This document shows, one piece after another, positions 12,050 through 22,892 of a stretch of 64,000 nt of DNA. A program made the position numbers and the translations under genes. Origin of the DNA: Persicaria tinctoria (Eukaryota > Streptophyta > Magnoliopsida > Caryophyllales > Polygonaceae); assembly GCA_037127255.1 (NCBI GenBank), contig JBANSL010000006.1, positions 83,383,350-83,447,349 of the forward strand. The letters are read 5' to 3'. Below the pieces are notes generated by a model. It saw nothing but the letters and a program-made list of their open reading frames with translations. It did no database searches and had not been told where the DNA came from. The stretch's first letter is position 1. The number at the start of each line of letters is the position of its first letter.

Positions 12050-12932
12050 AAGTGAACAAGAAGGAAAGAAGAAACCCAATCAAAGCAAGGAGGTGAGCCT
12101 CATACTCTATGAGGCTCACCGATGAGAGGATTTAATTTGGGCACATCGGAGGTTCGATTGGAGCTCTTTGGGCTCGTTGGAGTCGGAATCGGTGCGTTCA
12201 TGGCCTAGGACGAAGGTAAGGGTTATAAAGGTGTGACTTTCTGATGGTTTTGAGCGGAAGGAGTTGGAAGAACCTTACCGGACTTGAATCTAAAAACAGG
12301 GAAGAGGTGCTCGAGGAAGGCGTCAGCGCCGTTGCTGGGTTTTTGGGTGACTCAGCTTCGCTTCGTCGGTCCTAGGAGGCGGCTCGGAAAGGGCTTAATG
12401 ATATTCGGGTAGGGCTCGGGTAATGCTCGGCAAGGTTATTAGGATCGGGATTCTAGGATCGAATCACAACAGGGTATGTGGATCGGATCGTAAGATCCCA
12501 TTAGGGGATCGTAAGATCCTCGAAATATAATAAAATATATAATATATAAAAAAATATATACAACAAAGTGAAGTTATAGAATGAGGAAAAACTGTTAGTT
12601 ACACAATATATTTTGGTTTCAAAAGATGAAAAGCTACATTTACGACCTTAAACATTGTCATATTGATTAAAAGACTCGAAAACAATTGTCTCTAAGCCAT
12701 TTTTCGCGTTTTATACATGAATGTATATATTAAAACTCCCTAAAATCAACTAAGGAAACGAAACAAATGTTTGAAAAATACATATTGTTGATAAAAAATA
12801 GGATCTTTAGAATCGAGTATGATCGTAAGATCCTATAGATCCATTAAGATTCTAAAGATTCTATAATAGATCCTATACAAAAAAGATTTTATGCATAGAT
12901 CCGGATCGGGCTCCTGCATAGGATCGTAGGGT
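11991..12932. other. Unassigned DNA between A and B
   Basis: Contains a (CT)n microsatellite at 12018-12045, about 400 bp of moderate GC content with no convincing frame, and an AT-rich part (12460-12930) with repeated GATCGTAAGATCC-like palindromes. It could be A's insertion site or a further decayed transposon lodged in the gag of B; no terminal repeats or duplication are clear. Confidence 0.4.
12018..12045. repeat. (CT)n microsatellite
   Basis: Uninterrupted CT dinucleotides, 28 bp. Confidence 0.95.
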
Positions 12933-13948
12933 CACAATGGTTTGAGGGTTTGGCTCCACAATCCATTCACATGTGAAACGAACTCAAGGACTTGTTTCTT
13001 AACAAGTTCTTTCTTCCAGCCAAACCAGTGCAGCTCAGGCAACAGATCACGACTTTCAAGCAGAAGCCAGGAGAAACACTAGCACAAGTCTAGGAGCACT
13101 ACAAACGACTGCTGAAATCCTGCCCTACGCACGGGCGGGCACCATATGTAATCCATGAGATCATCTTTAACTCCCTGGATGTACCTACTAAGGAGCGGAT
13201 CAACAACTATACAACTTACAAGTATCTCGAGTACACACCACGACATGCTTGGGATACCTTTGAGACGTTGGCCAACTACGACAACACTTTTGGGATTGTT
13301 GCGGCCTCTGACGAAAAGTATGAAAGGCCTGCCTCATCTATACCACTCGATGAGCCACCAAAGGAGGTTGATCCGGGCGTTAGGGACCAGTTTCACAACG
13401 ATCAGGTACGTCGTCTCACCAAACAAGTTAAATTTCTGTCTAATAATCAACCTTGTTTGGAGTGTGGGTATGTGAGAGCAACTGTAACAGATTCTCCATA
13501 TTGCGTTTTTGGAGAATATTAAGGTTGATTTTGGTCCAACAGCTTCCCCATTACATTCTCCAAAATAGAGAATGGGAAGAAGAAATGGATACCATTCCCT
13601 AAATTTGGAGAAAACTCTATGTATTTTGGGGTAAACTCCATAATGGAGAATCTGTTGGAATTCAATCGAAAAAAGTTCAGAATATGTGATTTATAATTCT
13701 CTATTTTGGAGATTTTTTTAGAGAAACTGTTGGACATGCTCTGAGGCACAACACTACTGCATGCCCACATGCCGACCAAGTGCAGCTTGCAAAGACCCAC
13801 GAAGAGGCGTGCTATGCAGGGGAAAACTATTTAGGGCAACACCAACAGCAGATTTGGGGATATCGCAATCCCCAATACAAAAGAGACACCCCGTCCTACA
13901 GAGCTCCTAGTCTTCCTGACAGAGAAGGTAAGAAAGATGACTTGCACA
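12933..13948 (+). pseudogene. Element B: gag, central part (broken)
   Basis: Encodes gag-domain residues matching element C from KWLEGL onward (LNKFFLPAKP, KSCPTHGRAPYVIHEI, ERINNYTTYKYL), with in-frame stops near 12970 and 13093. The zinc knuckle (CLECG ... RH ... AC) is divided by the 266-bp MITE at 13476-13741. The frame resumes with ADQVQLAKTHEEACYAG and runs to 13948, where the hAT element enters. Non-functional. Confidence 0.82.
13476..13741. mobile_element. MITE-1 inside the zinc knuckle of element B gag
   Basis: 266 bp. Left end GAGCAACTGTAACAGATTCTCC, right end on the complement GAGCATGTCCAACAGTTTCTC: imperfect terminal inverted repeats. Flanked by TGA (13473-13475 and 13742-13744). 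Excising the element plus one TGA restores ECG-YV-RH, colinear with ECG-SQ-RH in A and C. The 3-bp duplication of form TNA suggests a PIF/Harbinger (Tourist-like) MITE; that class is inferred. No coding capacity. Confidence 0.85.
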
Positions 13949-14719
13949 TAGACCTTGGCAAACACGGGACGGCCCGCGCGCCCGCGGAGTTAGACGAGCA
14001 TGGGTAGAGGGAAAAGCCCTTGCGGACCACTAAGCTCGGCCACACGTAAAATGTAAAACATCCTTAGGGTGTAAAATTGCTTAAGGTGTAAAATTTTGGG
14101 TTTAGTGCAAAACCGGACACGCGGGTGGTGTTTTAAAAGAAAATGAACCGGTCCGTTTTTAAAAAAACCCGAACCAGCGCATCTGAATGGAAAAATGGAG
14201 AAACGCGAAGACGCCATGAGCGAGCTTCCATCCCTCCGACCTCCGACCTCACCAGGCGCCGACGCCATGAGCGAGCCTCCCTCCGACCTCACTTGTCGTC
14301 GACGGCAAGCTCTGATTGGTGATGTTTCTGGTCTCGATCTTCTTTTAACTCCGAAGTCGGCCTCGTGGAGGAGCTTCAGGGATAAGCGAAAGGCTGTGAA
14401 GGAAGGAAAAGCGTCGGATCGGAAGGCTCCTGCCACCTCCGGCCACCAGCAACCACCCGCTCGAACCACCTCTCTCAGGCGCACCCCCCGACACCAGAAC
14501 CCCTTTGGTTCGTGCCCAGCCGAGCTCACACTGAGCCCATCTCCCCCAATAGTCCTATTCGACATTTTTTGCTCGAAACCATTCGAAATCCCAATTTTTA
14601 TCCTTGTTTCAACTCGAACTTGGTATGATTTCTAACCCTAAACTTGTTTATTACAATTATTTAGATTGTTTTAATGATTAAGGTTGAGATTGAAAACCTA
14701 GGGTTTGATTTAGGAAGCG

Positions 14720-15205
14720 GAATTTGGGGCTTTTTGCCAAAAGCCAAATTGATTGAAATTGATGATATGGTTGTGTTTTTGGGTTGATTTTGAGCTAATT
14801 TCATGTTCATAGCATTTTCAAATTGTTTATCAATCATGAGCTAATTGAATTTTAGAATTTTATATTGCGATATGCTTTAGAATTTGGGGTTTTTTCCAAA
14901 AGCCAAATTGACTGAAATTGATGATATGGTTGTGTTGTTGGGTTGATTTGGAGCTAATTTCATGTTCATAGCATTGTCAAATTGTTTATGGATCATTATC
15001 TAATTGTATTTTAGAATTTTATTGCGATATATTTTATAATTTGGGGTTTTTTTTACCAACATCCAAATTGATTGAAATTGATGATATGGTTGTGATGTTG
15101 GGTTGATTTGGAGCTAATTTCATGTTCATAGCATTGTCAAATTGTTTGTGAATCATGAGTTAATTGGATTTTAGAATTTTATTGCGATATGTTGTAGGTC
15201 GATTA
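14720..15205. repeat. Three imperfect ~160-bp tandem repeats in the hAT element
   Basis: Each unit contains GAAATTGATGATATGGTTGT, then a GGGTTGATTT..GAGCTAATTTC segment and a TAGAATTTTATTGCGATAT end. Units start near 14750, 14910 and 15070. They diverge by scattered substitutions. Confidence 0.8.
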
Positions 15206-15238
15206 GGTTCTTCTATTTTAGCATGAAAATCATAATTT

Positions 15239-15308
15239 AGCCTATTAGCTCAATTGGTAGAGCAATGTGCGTTTGCACAAAGATGTGGGTTCAAATCCCA
15301 CATAGGTT
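15239..15308 (+). tRNA. tRNA-like relic (resembles tRNA-Lys), probably not functional
   Basis: Seventy bases with a 7-bp acceptor stem (AGCCTAT / ATAGGTT, one G-T pair), a D arm GCTC-AATTGGTA-GAGC, and a T arm GTGGG-TTCAAAT-CCCAC. The pol III A box (TTAGCTCAATTGGTAGAGC) and B box (GGTTCAAATCC) are close to consensus. The anticodon arm is wrong: the only good pairing is TGTGC-GTTT-GCACA with a 4-base loop. The D and T arms look most like plant tRNA-Lys. It may be a decayed tRNA gene or a SINE head carried by the hAT element. Confidence 0.5.
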
Positions 15309-15339
15309 ACATAATAGACAAGAGCGCAACAATCGCAAA

Positions 15340-15800
15340 TTGTTAATCATGCACATTATAATATTAGTTATGCACTTTTTAACCTTAATTATGCACATTT
15401 TAATTTTAATTATGCACATTTTAATCTTATTTATGCACTTTAATTTTAAAAGCTTATACGTAAAAAAATCGATTTCAAACTCACATCTATCAACCCAAAT
15501 TATGCGAGAGGTGAACCCAAACTCTCAAAAGTAAAAAAAAAAAAATTAAAACATCGATTTCAAAAGCATATCTTTTGTCTTATTCATGCACATTGTGATC
15601 TTACTTTTGCACAATTGTATTCTAAATCTGCACAATTGTATCTTACTTTTCCACAATTTTAGTTTAAATTTGCTCAATTGTATCCTACTTTTGCACACTT
15701 GTATTCTAAATGTGCACATTACAATTTTTTTTTTGCACTTTATATTCTTATATTTGCACTTTAAAGTTGCACAAATGCACTTCACAGTTGCACAAATGCA
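15340..15800 (+). repeat. TGCAC motif fields in the hAT element
   Basis: Irregular repeats of ATGCAC + T/A-rich spacer (15346-15440) and TTGCACAATTGTA-like units (15590-15800), every 15-30 bp. They resemble the TTGCACA target sequence at the element's own edge. Subterminal transposase sites are a possibility; that is inference. Confidence 0.6.
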
Positions 15801-15819
15801 CTTCACAGTTGAACAAACC

Positions 15820-15985
15820 TATAATATATATATATATATATATGTGTGTGTATGTATGTATGTATGTATGTATGTGCGTGTGTGTGTATGTATGTATGTA
15901 TGTATGTATGTATGTATGTATGTATGTATGTATGTATGTATGTATGACATACATGCATGCATGTATGCATGTATGCATGTATAAG
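15820..15985. repeat. (TA)n / (TG)n / (TATG)n microsatellite
   Basis: A compound microsatellite: TA repeats, TG repeats, then about 20 copies of ATGT with a short TGTG interruption, ending in GCATGCAT-type variants. Open in several frames only because of its period. Confidence 0.95.
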
Positions 15986-16369
15986 AAAATAAAATAAAAT
16001 ATCTATATGTTACTGTATTAATTATAAGCTAATCTACCCATTGTTGGACTTTAATTCTTTTATTCTTTGTTGGACTTTTTTTTGTGCATGATTAACATGT
16101 ACAACAACCATTAACAACAACTACTGCACTAACAACAAGAACAACAACAAGTATTGCATTTTTTTTTTACTTTTTAACGAGTACATCAGTATAGGGGGGA
16201 AATAAAGCGGGTACTCGCGGGCCGCCCGTAACCGCAATAGCGGATGAACTCGGAAAATGTTCTCAACCTGTTAAGCGGGCTTAGCCCGGCCCGCGCTCGC
16301 AACACTGGGATAAAATTTGGGCTAAAGCCCGGCCCAAGCCTGGCCCGCGCCCACGTTTGCCCAGGTCTA

Positions 16370-17323
16370 CCTGCACATCATCCTTAACGAGATGCAACGA
16401 AACCATGCTGAATTCAAACAAGCCAACAACTCCGTCTATACTCAACTATATGGCATCAACTCAAGATTGGGAGAAATCAATGTTTGGAGGAAGACTATAG
16501 AGACCCAAATTGGTCAGATGGGACAGGTGGCGGCCATGAACTTAAGGAGTGGGCGTCAGTTGCAAACGCCCGAGCAGATTACGGAGGAAAAAGCTACTCG
16601 AGGCAACTCGACATCGACTACCCCGGCCGACGTCGACTAGAATGTAGTCAACATCGAGCACCCTGTACTCGATGTCGATCACAAGCCAACACATATCCAC
16701 AAGTCGACTTCTATAGTCGATGTCGACTAGATACCACTCGATGTCGACCACACATTAGCATCGCCGAAGAAGAAAATGCTATCATTCCCGACAAAATCTT
16801 TGAAGGACCCATCGGAGAAAAAGTTCCAACGTTTCGTGAAGATGCTTTAAAGGCTCAAAGTCACTATTTCTTTTACATAAGCTCTTCATGAGATGGCATC
16901 CTATGTCAAGTTCCTCAAAGATATCCTAAGCAAGAAGTGGTCGATGGCTGAGATCGCAGAGGAATGCAATAAGATTGACCTTCCAGAGAAAAAGCCAGAT
17001 CCAAGTAAGTTCGCTATAACTATTGTATTTGGTCAATATAAATTCAATGTCTTGTGTGACATAGGAGCCAACGTCATCATCATGCCACTATCAATCTCGT
17101 CTAAGGTCAAGATGGGAGCTTTAGAGCCTATGGATGCAAGATTATACATGGCGAACAACACTATCGTCATCCCTACAAGCATGGTTGACGATGTACCGGT
17201 ACAAGTGGGTAAGTTATTTGTCCATGCTGATTTCTTAATTATTGATATGGTAGAGGACCGTGCTTGCCCTATTATTTTAGGAAGGCTCTTCTTAGCAACC
17301 GTGGATGCAAACATAAGCGTAAG
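16370..17323 (+). pseudogene. Element B: gag tail, linker and protease (broken)
   Basis: Resumes the frame after the hAT element (NEMQRNHAEFKQANNS, RLGEINVWRKTIETQIGQM), then a linker with TCGA-coded VDVD units and several stops (for example TAG after ADVD near 16640). The protease follows: DIGANVIIMPLSI (the motif is DIGA, where the group has DLGA), MANNTIVIPTS, VHADFLIIDMVED, PIILGRLFLATVDANIS. It is cut at 17323 by the LTR of C. Non-functional. Confidence 0.82.
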
Positions 17324-18518
17324 TGTTGCGGATGCAGGAGTAAATCGAGTATTGAAATAAATATGAAATAAAGTTCAGACTGACTTCCCTGTCTCAGCAA
17401 ATGAATACAAGACTTCCTCCCGTTGTAGTAAGAGAAAATCAGGATCGAATCCACGAGGAAGCACGTCAGCAGTTCTCAGGTAGCTGTAAATTCTCACAGG
17501 CAAAGCAGCAGAAAGACAGAAACACAGAAAGGAAAGAAACAAATAAACCCGGCAAGGGCAAATAAAAGCAAAGAAATAAAGCAAAGCAAAGCAAAGACAA
17601 AACAGAAAGTAACTCGAGGACACAGAAGCTACTCGAAGTCGAGTAAGCTGTCCTCTAGATCGACTAAGGTGGGTCGACAACAGAAACTCAAAAACGAAAG
17701 CAAACAACTCGACGAAGACAAGTGTACTCGATCTCGACGAGCACTACTCGAGATCGACAAGGACAAGTCAAGCAGAAACTGAAAATCGACAACAAAAGCA
17801 GGAAACTCAACTCGACTAAGACTGGACCTACTCGAGATCGACAAGATGCAACTCGATCTCGACAAAGCACTACTCTATGTCGACAAGAAAGACAGAAAAT
17901 ATAAATTGCAGAATTCGAACCAAAACTCAGATTTTCGACAGAAATAAACTTCAATATATTAAAAGACTTCCAAGGCCAGGGTTTCAACACCACAACGATA
18001 ACCATGCAAAGTAACACATAAAGGCATAAAAGATCATGCTTTCCATCAAATAACTTTCGTCATTAACAAATAGGCAAATAGAGGCTTTCGCATAAACCCT
18101 AATTGTTACTAACCCTTATTCACATAATTAATCCAAGTTGCATTAAGATCACTTTCGCTTCAATAACACAAACAAGGATCACCTTCAACTCTCGCAAAAG
18201 AATCATGCTCATAGGGATAGAAGATGAATCGCACAAAAAGATCTGACCTTTATCGCATCGCCTCACATGGCCACCGTCGGGCTCACCCCAGCCCCAGAAG
18301 TGGGTGGACTACTCACGCCTCATCGCAATCGCAGACATTGAATGAAAAGAACTAAATTGCATTAAAACTAAATTCAAAGCCTTTACAATCCCGGCAATCA
18401 ACTTTCGCTGAAAGCCAAAACCCTAAAAACCTTAGAACTCTTAAACTTCTCTGTGGAACTAACTAATTATGCGTGAAATTGAATTGTGATGGAATGAATA
18501 AAACTGAGCCCCCTAGGG

Positions 18519-18529
18519 CCTTATTTATA
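18519..18529 (-). promoter_or_regulatory. TATA box of element C left LTR
   Basis: Minus-strand TATAAATAAGG, at the position of the conserved box in the group; the copy in the middle LTR is at 31001-31010. Confidence 0.65.
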
Positions 18530-18759
18530 GTCTTCTTTCCCTAGCTATTCTAGGAAATAAGATATCTATCTCTATCTAAAAATATATCTAAAACTTGAAA
18601 GGATAAATAAATTGTTTTAGGGAAATAAATCTAAAAGGAAAGGATATTTCTAAACTAGGTAAGTCTTCATGATGTTGATAGATCTTGTCTCCCATGGATA
18701 GACTTGATGGAATCGGATAGATCTTCAGCCAGCTCGACTTCCTTCGTGCCCAAGGAATC

Positions 18760-19225
18760 CCAAGTCGACTAGTACAGCTCTCGACGACACGTTTCTGGAC
18801 TCGGGTCTACTCGACCTCGACCACGGCTCGTCGACCTCGACCAGATTGGTTCGTCGACTGGACTCCTCGGCTAGATCTGCTCGATGTGGCTCGGACTTGG
18901 TTCACTGGGCTCGTCGACCTCGAGTAACCCTTGTCGATGTCGAGTAGGAATGGGTCATCGATTAGGTCTTCTCGGGTAGGTGTGCTCGACAAGCCTCGGA
19001 CATGGCTCGGAGGTCTGGTCGATCTCGAGTAGCCCTACTCTGTATCGAGTAAGATTCGTCGACTGGCTGGCTTGGTCGGGTGGCTCTGCTCGACAAGGCT
19101 CCTAGGCGTGGTCGATCTCGACTAAGCCTTCTCGAGATCGAGTAGAGGTGGTCTGCGTCTTCGTCCTCGGCTTGGCACAGCTCGTCGACTCCGGACATGG
19201 CTCCTCGATCTCGCCCAAGGCTACT
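18760..19225 (-). repeat. TCGA-NN-TCGA dyad block in U3 of element C
   Basis: More than a dozen dyads such as TCGACCTCGA, TCGATCTCGA and TCGATGTCGA upstream of the TATA box, as in A. Repeated almost unchanged at 31240-31710. Confidence 0.85.
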
Positions 19226-19233
19226 CGACATCT

Positions 19234-20562
19234 GATACGTTTGGGATACCCGATCCTTCGCCTGTGGGCTTCAGATCAAGAACCACGCCGTATATTTGCT
19301 AAGATCTTGCAATGCTCTTCCGATATCTCCTGATTAACAATTGAATTAAACTAATTATTAAACAAATTAAACAATAATTCTTAACTTAAGGAATTCTAAT
19401 AAGATGGAAATAAACTTTAATTAAATCTAAACTAAACTAAAGGAAACAGATTTTATAACTTAAGAAACTAATCTACTAATAACGAAAATTAACTAATGAA
19501 ACTAATTAGCAAAGTACAGTAACGATGAATCAAAGAAAGCAAAGAAAGCGAAGAGAGTGATCGAAGGTTGCTAAGGCTCGCGGGATAGGATCCGGGCTCG
19601 TCGGAGCCGACATGGGTGCGCAGGAGCTTGGCTCCTCAGGGCGCTGGATGCGAGTGGAGTTGTTGAAGCCGAGGGTGAGAGCGAAGAAGCCAGGTGCGCT
19701 CGCTGGGAGCGAGAGCGAGCACGAGGGTGCCGGGTTACCGCGAGCGCGTATGCAGAGGACCGCGGCGGCTCGCTGGGGGCGAGCGAGGCCAGGCGGCGGC
19801 AAACGCGAGAGCAAGCGCGCCCAAACGCTAGGCGCCGAGCACCGGGAAGCCGACGCCGATGACACCAAGCGCTCGTCGATCTCCTTCCTTGATGTAACGA
19901 TCTGGACTAGGTTAGGTTGTGTTTGTTTGGGTTAAGATGAAGAACAACGTGACGGTGGTGATGAAGATGATTGCCGAAAGGTAATTGACACATGAACCGG
20001 ATAGCCTTTGGGATTGAATAATCAAAGAACCCTAATTCCGTTAAGGGTTTCTTCAATTCTAATTTTCAATCTGATTAATTTCAAAGTGCGGAACATGAAT
20101 TTATAGTAAAACTATGATCTATCTAACCAATCCTTCCTTGCAAAGGAAAGGGGTTTGGATAGATTAATTCTATCTAATGATAAGTGAAATAACTTAAAGA
20201 TAAATAAATCCTAAAAGATAGAAATATAATAATTGGTGGCCAAGGATTATATCTAGAAGAGATATAATTAATTTCCACCTTATTTATCTAAATTGCATAA
20301 AATAATAATTAATAAAATAATAAACTAATTTGAAGACTAGAATCGGCCCACACATTCAAGCTACTCGACATGGGCCTCAAGAGCACTCGACATGGGCCAA
20401 GGCCCACTCGATATACATCTTGAATCTTCTTCCATGGTGGCGCCTTCTTCTTCCTCTTGAGGACGAGACTCTTTGCCATCAGTGGCCCTCGAATCGGTCT
20501 TGAGAGCTCGCCTGGATCAAGATCATTGTTGGACCCACAGAAGGTCATCTTGATCCGCATCA
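19234..20562 (-). repeat. Left (3') LTR of element E
   Basis: 1329 bp. Contains an unusually GC-rich stretch at 19570-19880 in otherwise AT-rich DNA, a minus-strand TATA-like CTATAAATTC at about 20098-20107, and the 3' end of the element's long frame (20309-20562). Confidence 0.92.
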
Positions 20563-21850
20563 TTCTCCCCTTCTTATCTTCGATTCGTCCTCGAATCGAG
20601 TCATTGAAGAGCAGTAGGGAAGGAGCAACCACCAAAAAGTAACTTCTGTGACAATCGATTTGAGGTGGTGCCAACAGAATTTGAGGGACAGGAACCTCAA
20701 AAACAACACCTGTCATAGGGATCATCGAGCAATCAAAAGGAACAAAATCAAAAGGCCCAATAACCCTATGAACTCCAGAATTATCAACATTAGGAACATT
20801 CTCAAGAGGTACAATAGCTAACTCAAGAGAAGTGTCCCCAACGTCATCATCGTTGTTGTCAGAAGCACCCAACACATCATGCGCAGCACTGCAGTCCACT
20901 TGCAGAGCAGTTTCGGGTGCCTTAATGGAAGATTTCTTTAACGCGTGAGACACCGTTGGAAAGTTCGTTGAGTCAGCTTCGCAACAAGACTGAGGTGACT
21001 CAATTCCGATGTCGGAGTCAACGGGAATCTGCGAAACAAGTTCGACGCGTTGTGCTGAATCTAGGCCCACGAATGTGATCTCATCATGGGCGGAGGGCGC
21101 GACTGAATCAGGAGGGATAGATGGGATGGCCGCGGGTGGGGCCTGATTGGTGTCTGTGCCGCAGTGCGCTTCCCGTCTTGCAGCAGCCTCCTTCTGGGCT
21201 TTGTATTGGCGTTGTCGTACCTGGTCCTTCAAAACAACTTGAGGAGATAAGGGTAGGAGAGTGAATCTCCTCCCAGCAAACTTAAAAGCAAAGGTATTTA
21301 AGCGACCATTATAAATAACTTGCCGATCATTTACCCAAGGTTGGCCTAAAAGAATATGACAACAATCCATTTTAACGACATCACACAACACTTGATCACA
21401 ATAATTACCCATTTGAAACGAAACCAAGCATTGTCTAGGAACAAGAGGGTCAGAGTTACCGTCCGTGATACCGGTATAACTATCTTGTTGCAATGGAGGT
21501 GCAGTTGCTAGATGGAGGTACTCGACCACCTTTTCGTTGATCAAGTTATAAGAGCTCTGTTCATCGACGATGACCGAGAGTGTGGATGTCTGAACCACAC
21601 ACTTGGTGTGAAAGGTGTGCTCCATTTGATCAGCCATCAGCGCTTCCTGAAATGGAAGTACACGTCGTTTGGTTTTGTTGAAAAGGGCCGTGAAATTAGC
21701 ACGTTCTTGGTCCATTACGATGGCTCGACGATTTTCAGCATCTGACAGGGTAGAGGCTTGGACGACAACGTTAATAATATACTGCATATCAGAAGCAGAA
21801 ATGCCAGTAGGTGGGGTAGGGGAAAGGTTGGGGTTGCTATCCTTCGACAT
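20309..21850 (-). CDS. Element E: gag/protease-like protein, 513 aa, ending inside the LTR
   Basis: Single frame from ATG at 21850. Residues about 50-110 contain FNKTKRRVLPFQEALMADQ. Residues about 85-215 resemble the retropepsin-like domain of plant chromovirus polyproteins: VIVDEQSSYNLI stands where an active-site D-x-G-S is expected, and KMDCCHILLGQPWVNDRQV matches the conserved MDxCHxLLGRPW block. The catalytic D remains but the following Gly is gone, so proteolysis is doubtful. Residues 215-400 are acidic and unrecognised. The frame crosses the polypurine tract and ends in the LTR with VLKRKKKAPPW, a peptide also coded by the LTR of element I. Called a degenerate structural protein of a non-autonomous element. 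Confidence 0.65.
   Translation of the reverse strand: MSKDSNPNLSPTPPTGISASDMQYIINVVVQASTLSDAENRRAIVMDQERANFTALFNKTKRRVLPFQEALMADQMEHTFHTKCVVQTSTLSVIVDEQSSYNLINEKVVEYLHLATAPPLQQDSYTGITDGNSDPLVPRQCLVSFQMGNYCDQVLCDVVKMDCCHILLGQPWVNDRQVIYNGRLNTFAFKFAGRRFTLLPLSPQVVLKDQVRQRQYKAQKEAAARREAHCGTDTNQAPPAAIPSIPPDSVAPSAHDEITFVGLDSAQRVELVSQIPVDSDIGIESPQSCCEADSTNFPTVSHALKKSSIKAPETALQVDCSAAHDVLGASDNNDDDVGDTSLELAIVPLENVPNVDNSGVHRVIGPFDFVPFDCSMIPMTGVVFEVPVPQILLAPPQIDCHRSYFLVVAPSLLLFNDSIRGRIEDKKGRMMRIKMTFCGSNNDLDPGELSRPIRGPLMAKSLVLKRKKKAPPWKKIQDVYRVGLGPCRVLLRPMSSSLNVWADSSLQISLLFY
20563..20580 (-). other. Polypurine tract of element E
   Basis: Minus strand AAGATAAGAAGGGGAGAA immediately before the LTR TGATGCGG. 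Next to it (20582-20597) is the dyad GATTCGAGGACGAATC, shared with element I at 63745-63760. Confidence 0.85.
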
Positions 21851-22868
21851 GTTCCTACAATATCAGAAGAGCAACAAGTAAACGAAGCAAAGACCAGAAA
21901 CCAAGTAATGCAAGCTGTAGTGATTCCTAAGAGTGATTCAAGTTTTAGAAATCAAAGAGCGAGAAAACAAGGCACAATATTCAAGCAATTCCCCTGGACA
22001 CAGAATTTTGCAATATTGAAGACATCAAGTAATAATCAAATTGCAATTTAAATCAGCCACAAAGTCGGATATCAAGGATAGCAAGTATAAAGAAACGGCT
22101 GAATGTGTATAGAAAAAGAACTACAATGTGATGCTTGAATAGTATGAATGTGTAATAATCGACAATAGCAATCACAAGGGCAATCAAGTGCACACACTCC
22201 GTCAACTATTATCTGACGGTTGCAACACGGTTCAGAAAAAGAGGGGTGTGACCAAGGCTCCAGTGTCGGCACAACACAAAATCACACAAGTAGGGTTCTT
22301 TTGTAATGCTTAAAACCGTTTAGATCATCTAACATGTAGCAAGCAAAGAACGCAGAGTTACTAACCCAATGATGTAATGAAAGAATGCTCTTTTTTTTTT
22401 TTGTGTTTTTTTTTTTTTTTTTGGTTTATGCTCGGATTTTTTTTTTTTTTTAAGCTAAGAACTTAGCTGCTGTAAAGGAGGGCAGCAACCGAAAATTGAA
22501 GAGCAAGAAAAAAAAATAAAATAAAAAGCTACGATGATCTAAAAGTAAGCAAAAATAAAGAAAATAGGGAAAATAGGCTAGAAACTGGAAAAATTAGGGT
22601 TCTTTAGTGGTGCAAGTTCATATAATGCTTTTAATCCAAGAATCACAGTCATAGGCATGATATGTAGCAACTAGGAATAAAAGATCACAACTTGCAGTCA
22701 AGAACTCAATATCTTCCAAATTATAGATCCAAACAAAGAATAACAAAAATAAAGTGCCAATTTTGATGGGTGAATAATAAAGATTTAACTTTTATGCAGC
22801 GGCTATGGTGAAAAATAGGCACGAAAAATAAATCACTCAAATAGAAATCAAGAGAGTAAAGAACTTGC
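21851..22868 (-). other. Element E: untranslated leader
   Basis: About 1 kb without a gene, between the primer site and the start of the long frame. Contains oligo-T tracts at 22391-22452. Nothing else recognised. Confidence 0.6.
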
Positions 22869-22871
22869 ATT

Positions 22872-22890
22872 AACCTGAAATCCGATACCA
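22872..22890 (-). other. Primer binding site of E, probably initiator-Met type
   Basis: Minus strand TGGTATCGGATTTCAGGTT two bases after the LTR. The first seven bases and the CAGGT end match the tRNA-iMet site (TGGTATCAGAGCCAGGT); the middle has diverged. Confidence 0.55.
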
Positions 22891-22892
22891 CT

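Larger units (their letters stand above)
13949..16369. mobile_element. Non-autonomous hAT transposon in element B
   Basis: 2421 bp. Ends TAGACCTTGGCAAAC and GTTTGCCCAGGTCTA are inverted repeats. The 8-bp flanks CTTGCACA (13941-13948) and CCTGCACA (16370-16377) differ by one base, the duplication size of hAT elements. GC-rich copies of GGCCCGC lie just inside both ends. The interior has a 146-codon frame (14195-14635) that I do not recognise, three repeats of about 160 bp (14720-15205), a tRNA-like sequence, two fields of TGCAC motifs and a TATG microsatellite. No transposase (no hATC dimerisation domain) is visible. Confidence 0.88.
12933..17323 (+). mobile_element. Element B: gag-pro relic, plus strand, multiply interrupted
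   Basis: An internal fragment of the same gag-pro group as A, C and G but in the opposite orientation. No LTR or primer site of its own remains. Coding similarity starts abruptly at about 12933 (QWFEGL, equivalent to KWLEGL in C) and stops at 17323, where the LTR of C begins inside the protease (VDANISV). A MITE and a hAT element split it. Removing them joins host codons correctly, which is how their boundaries were fixed. Confidence 0.85.

Noticed and set aside
14195..14635. 146-codon frame as a hAT transposase
   Set aside because: No BED zinc finger or hATC dimerisation motif; Pro/Arg-rich, overlapped by an equally long antisense frame.
15239..15308. Functional tRNA gene
   Set aside because: The anticodon arm cannot form a 7-base loop and the sequence lies in a hAT element; listed only as a relic.
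16370..17323. B and F as two halves of one element split by C/D
   Set aside because: B carries the DIGA-type protease of the gag-pro group, F carries its own IDTGSS protease; they are different elements.
19530..19868. 112-codon frame in the LTRs of E (also 23190-23528)
   Set aside because: GC-rich stretch open in several frames on both strands; no start context, no domain, lies upstream of or within the LTR leader.
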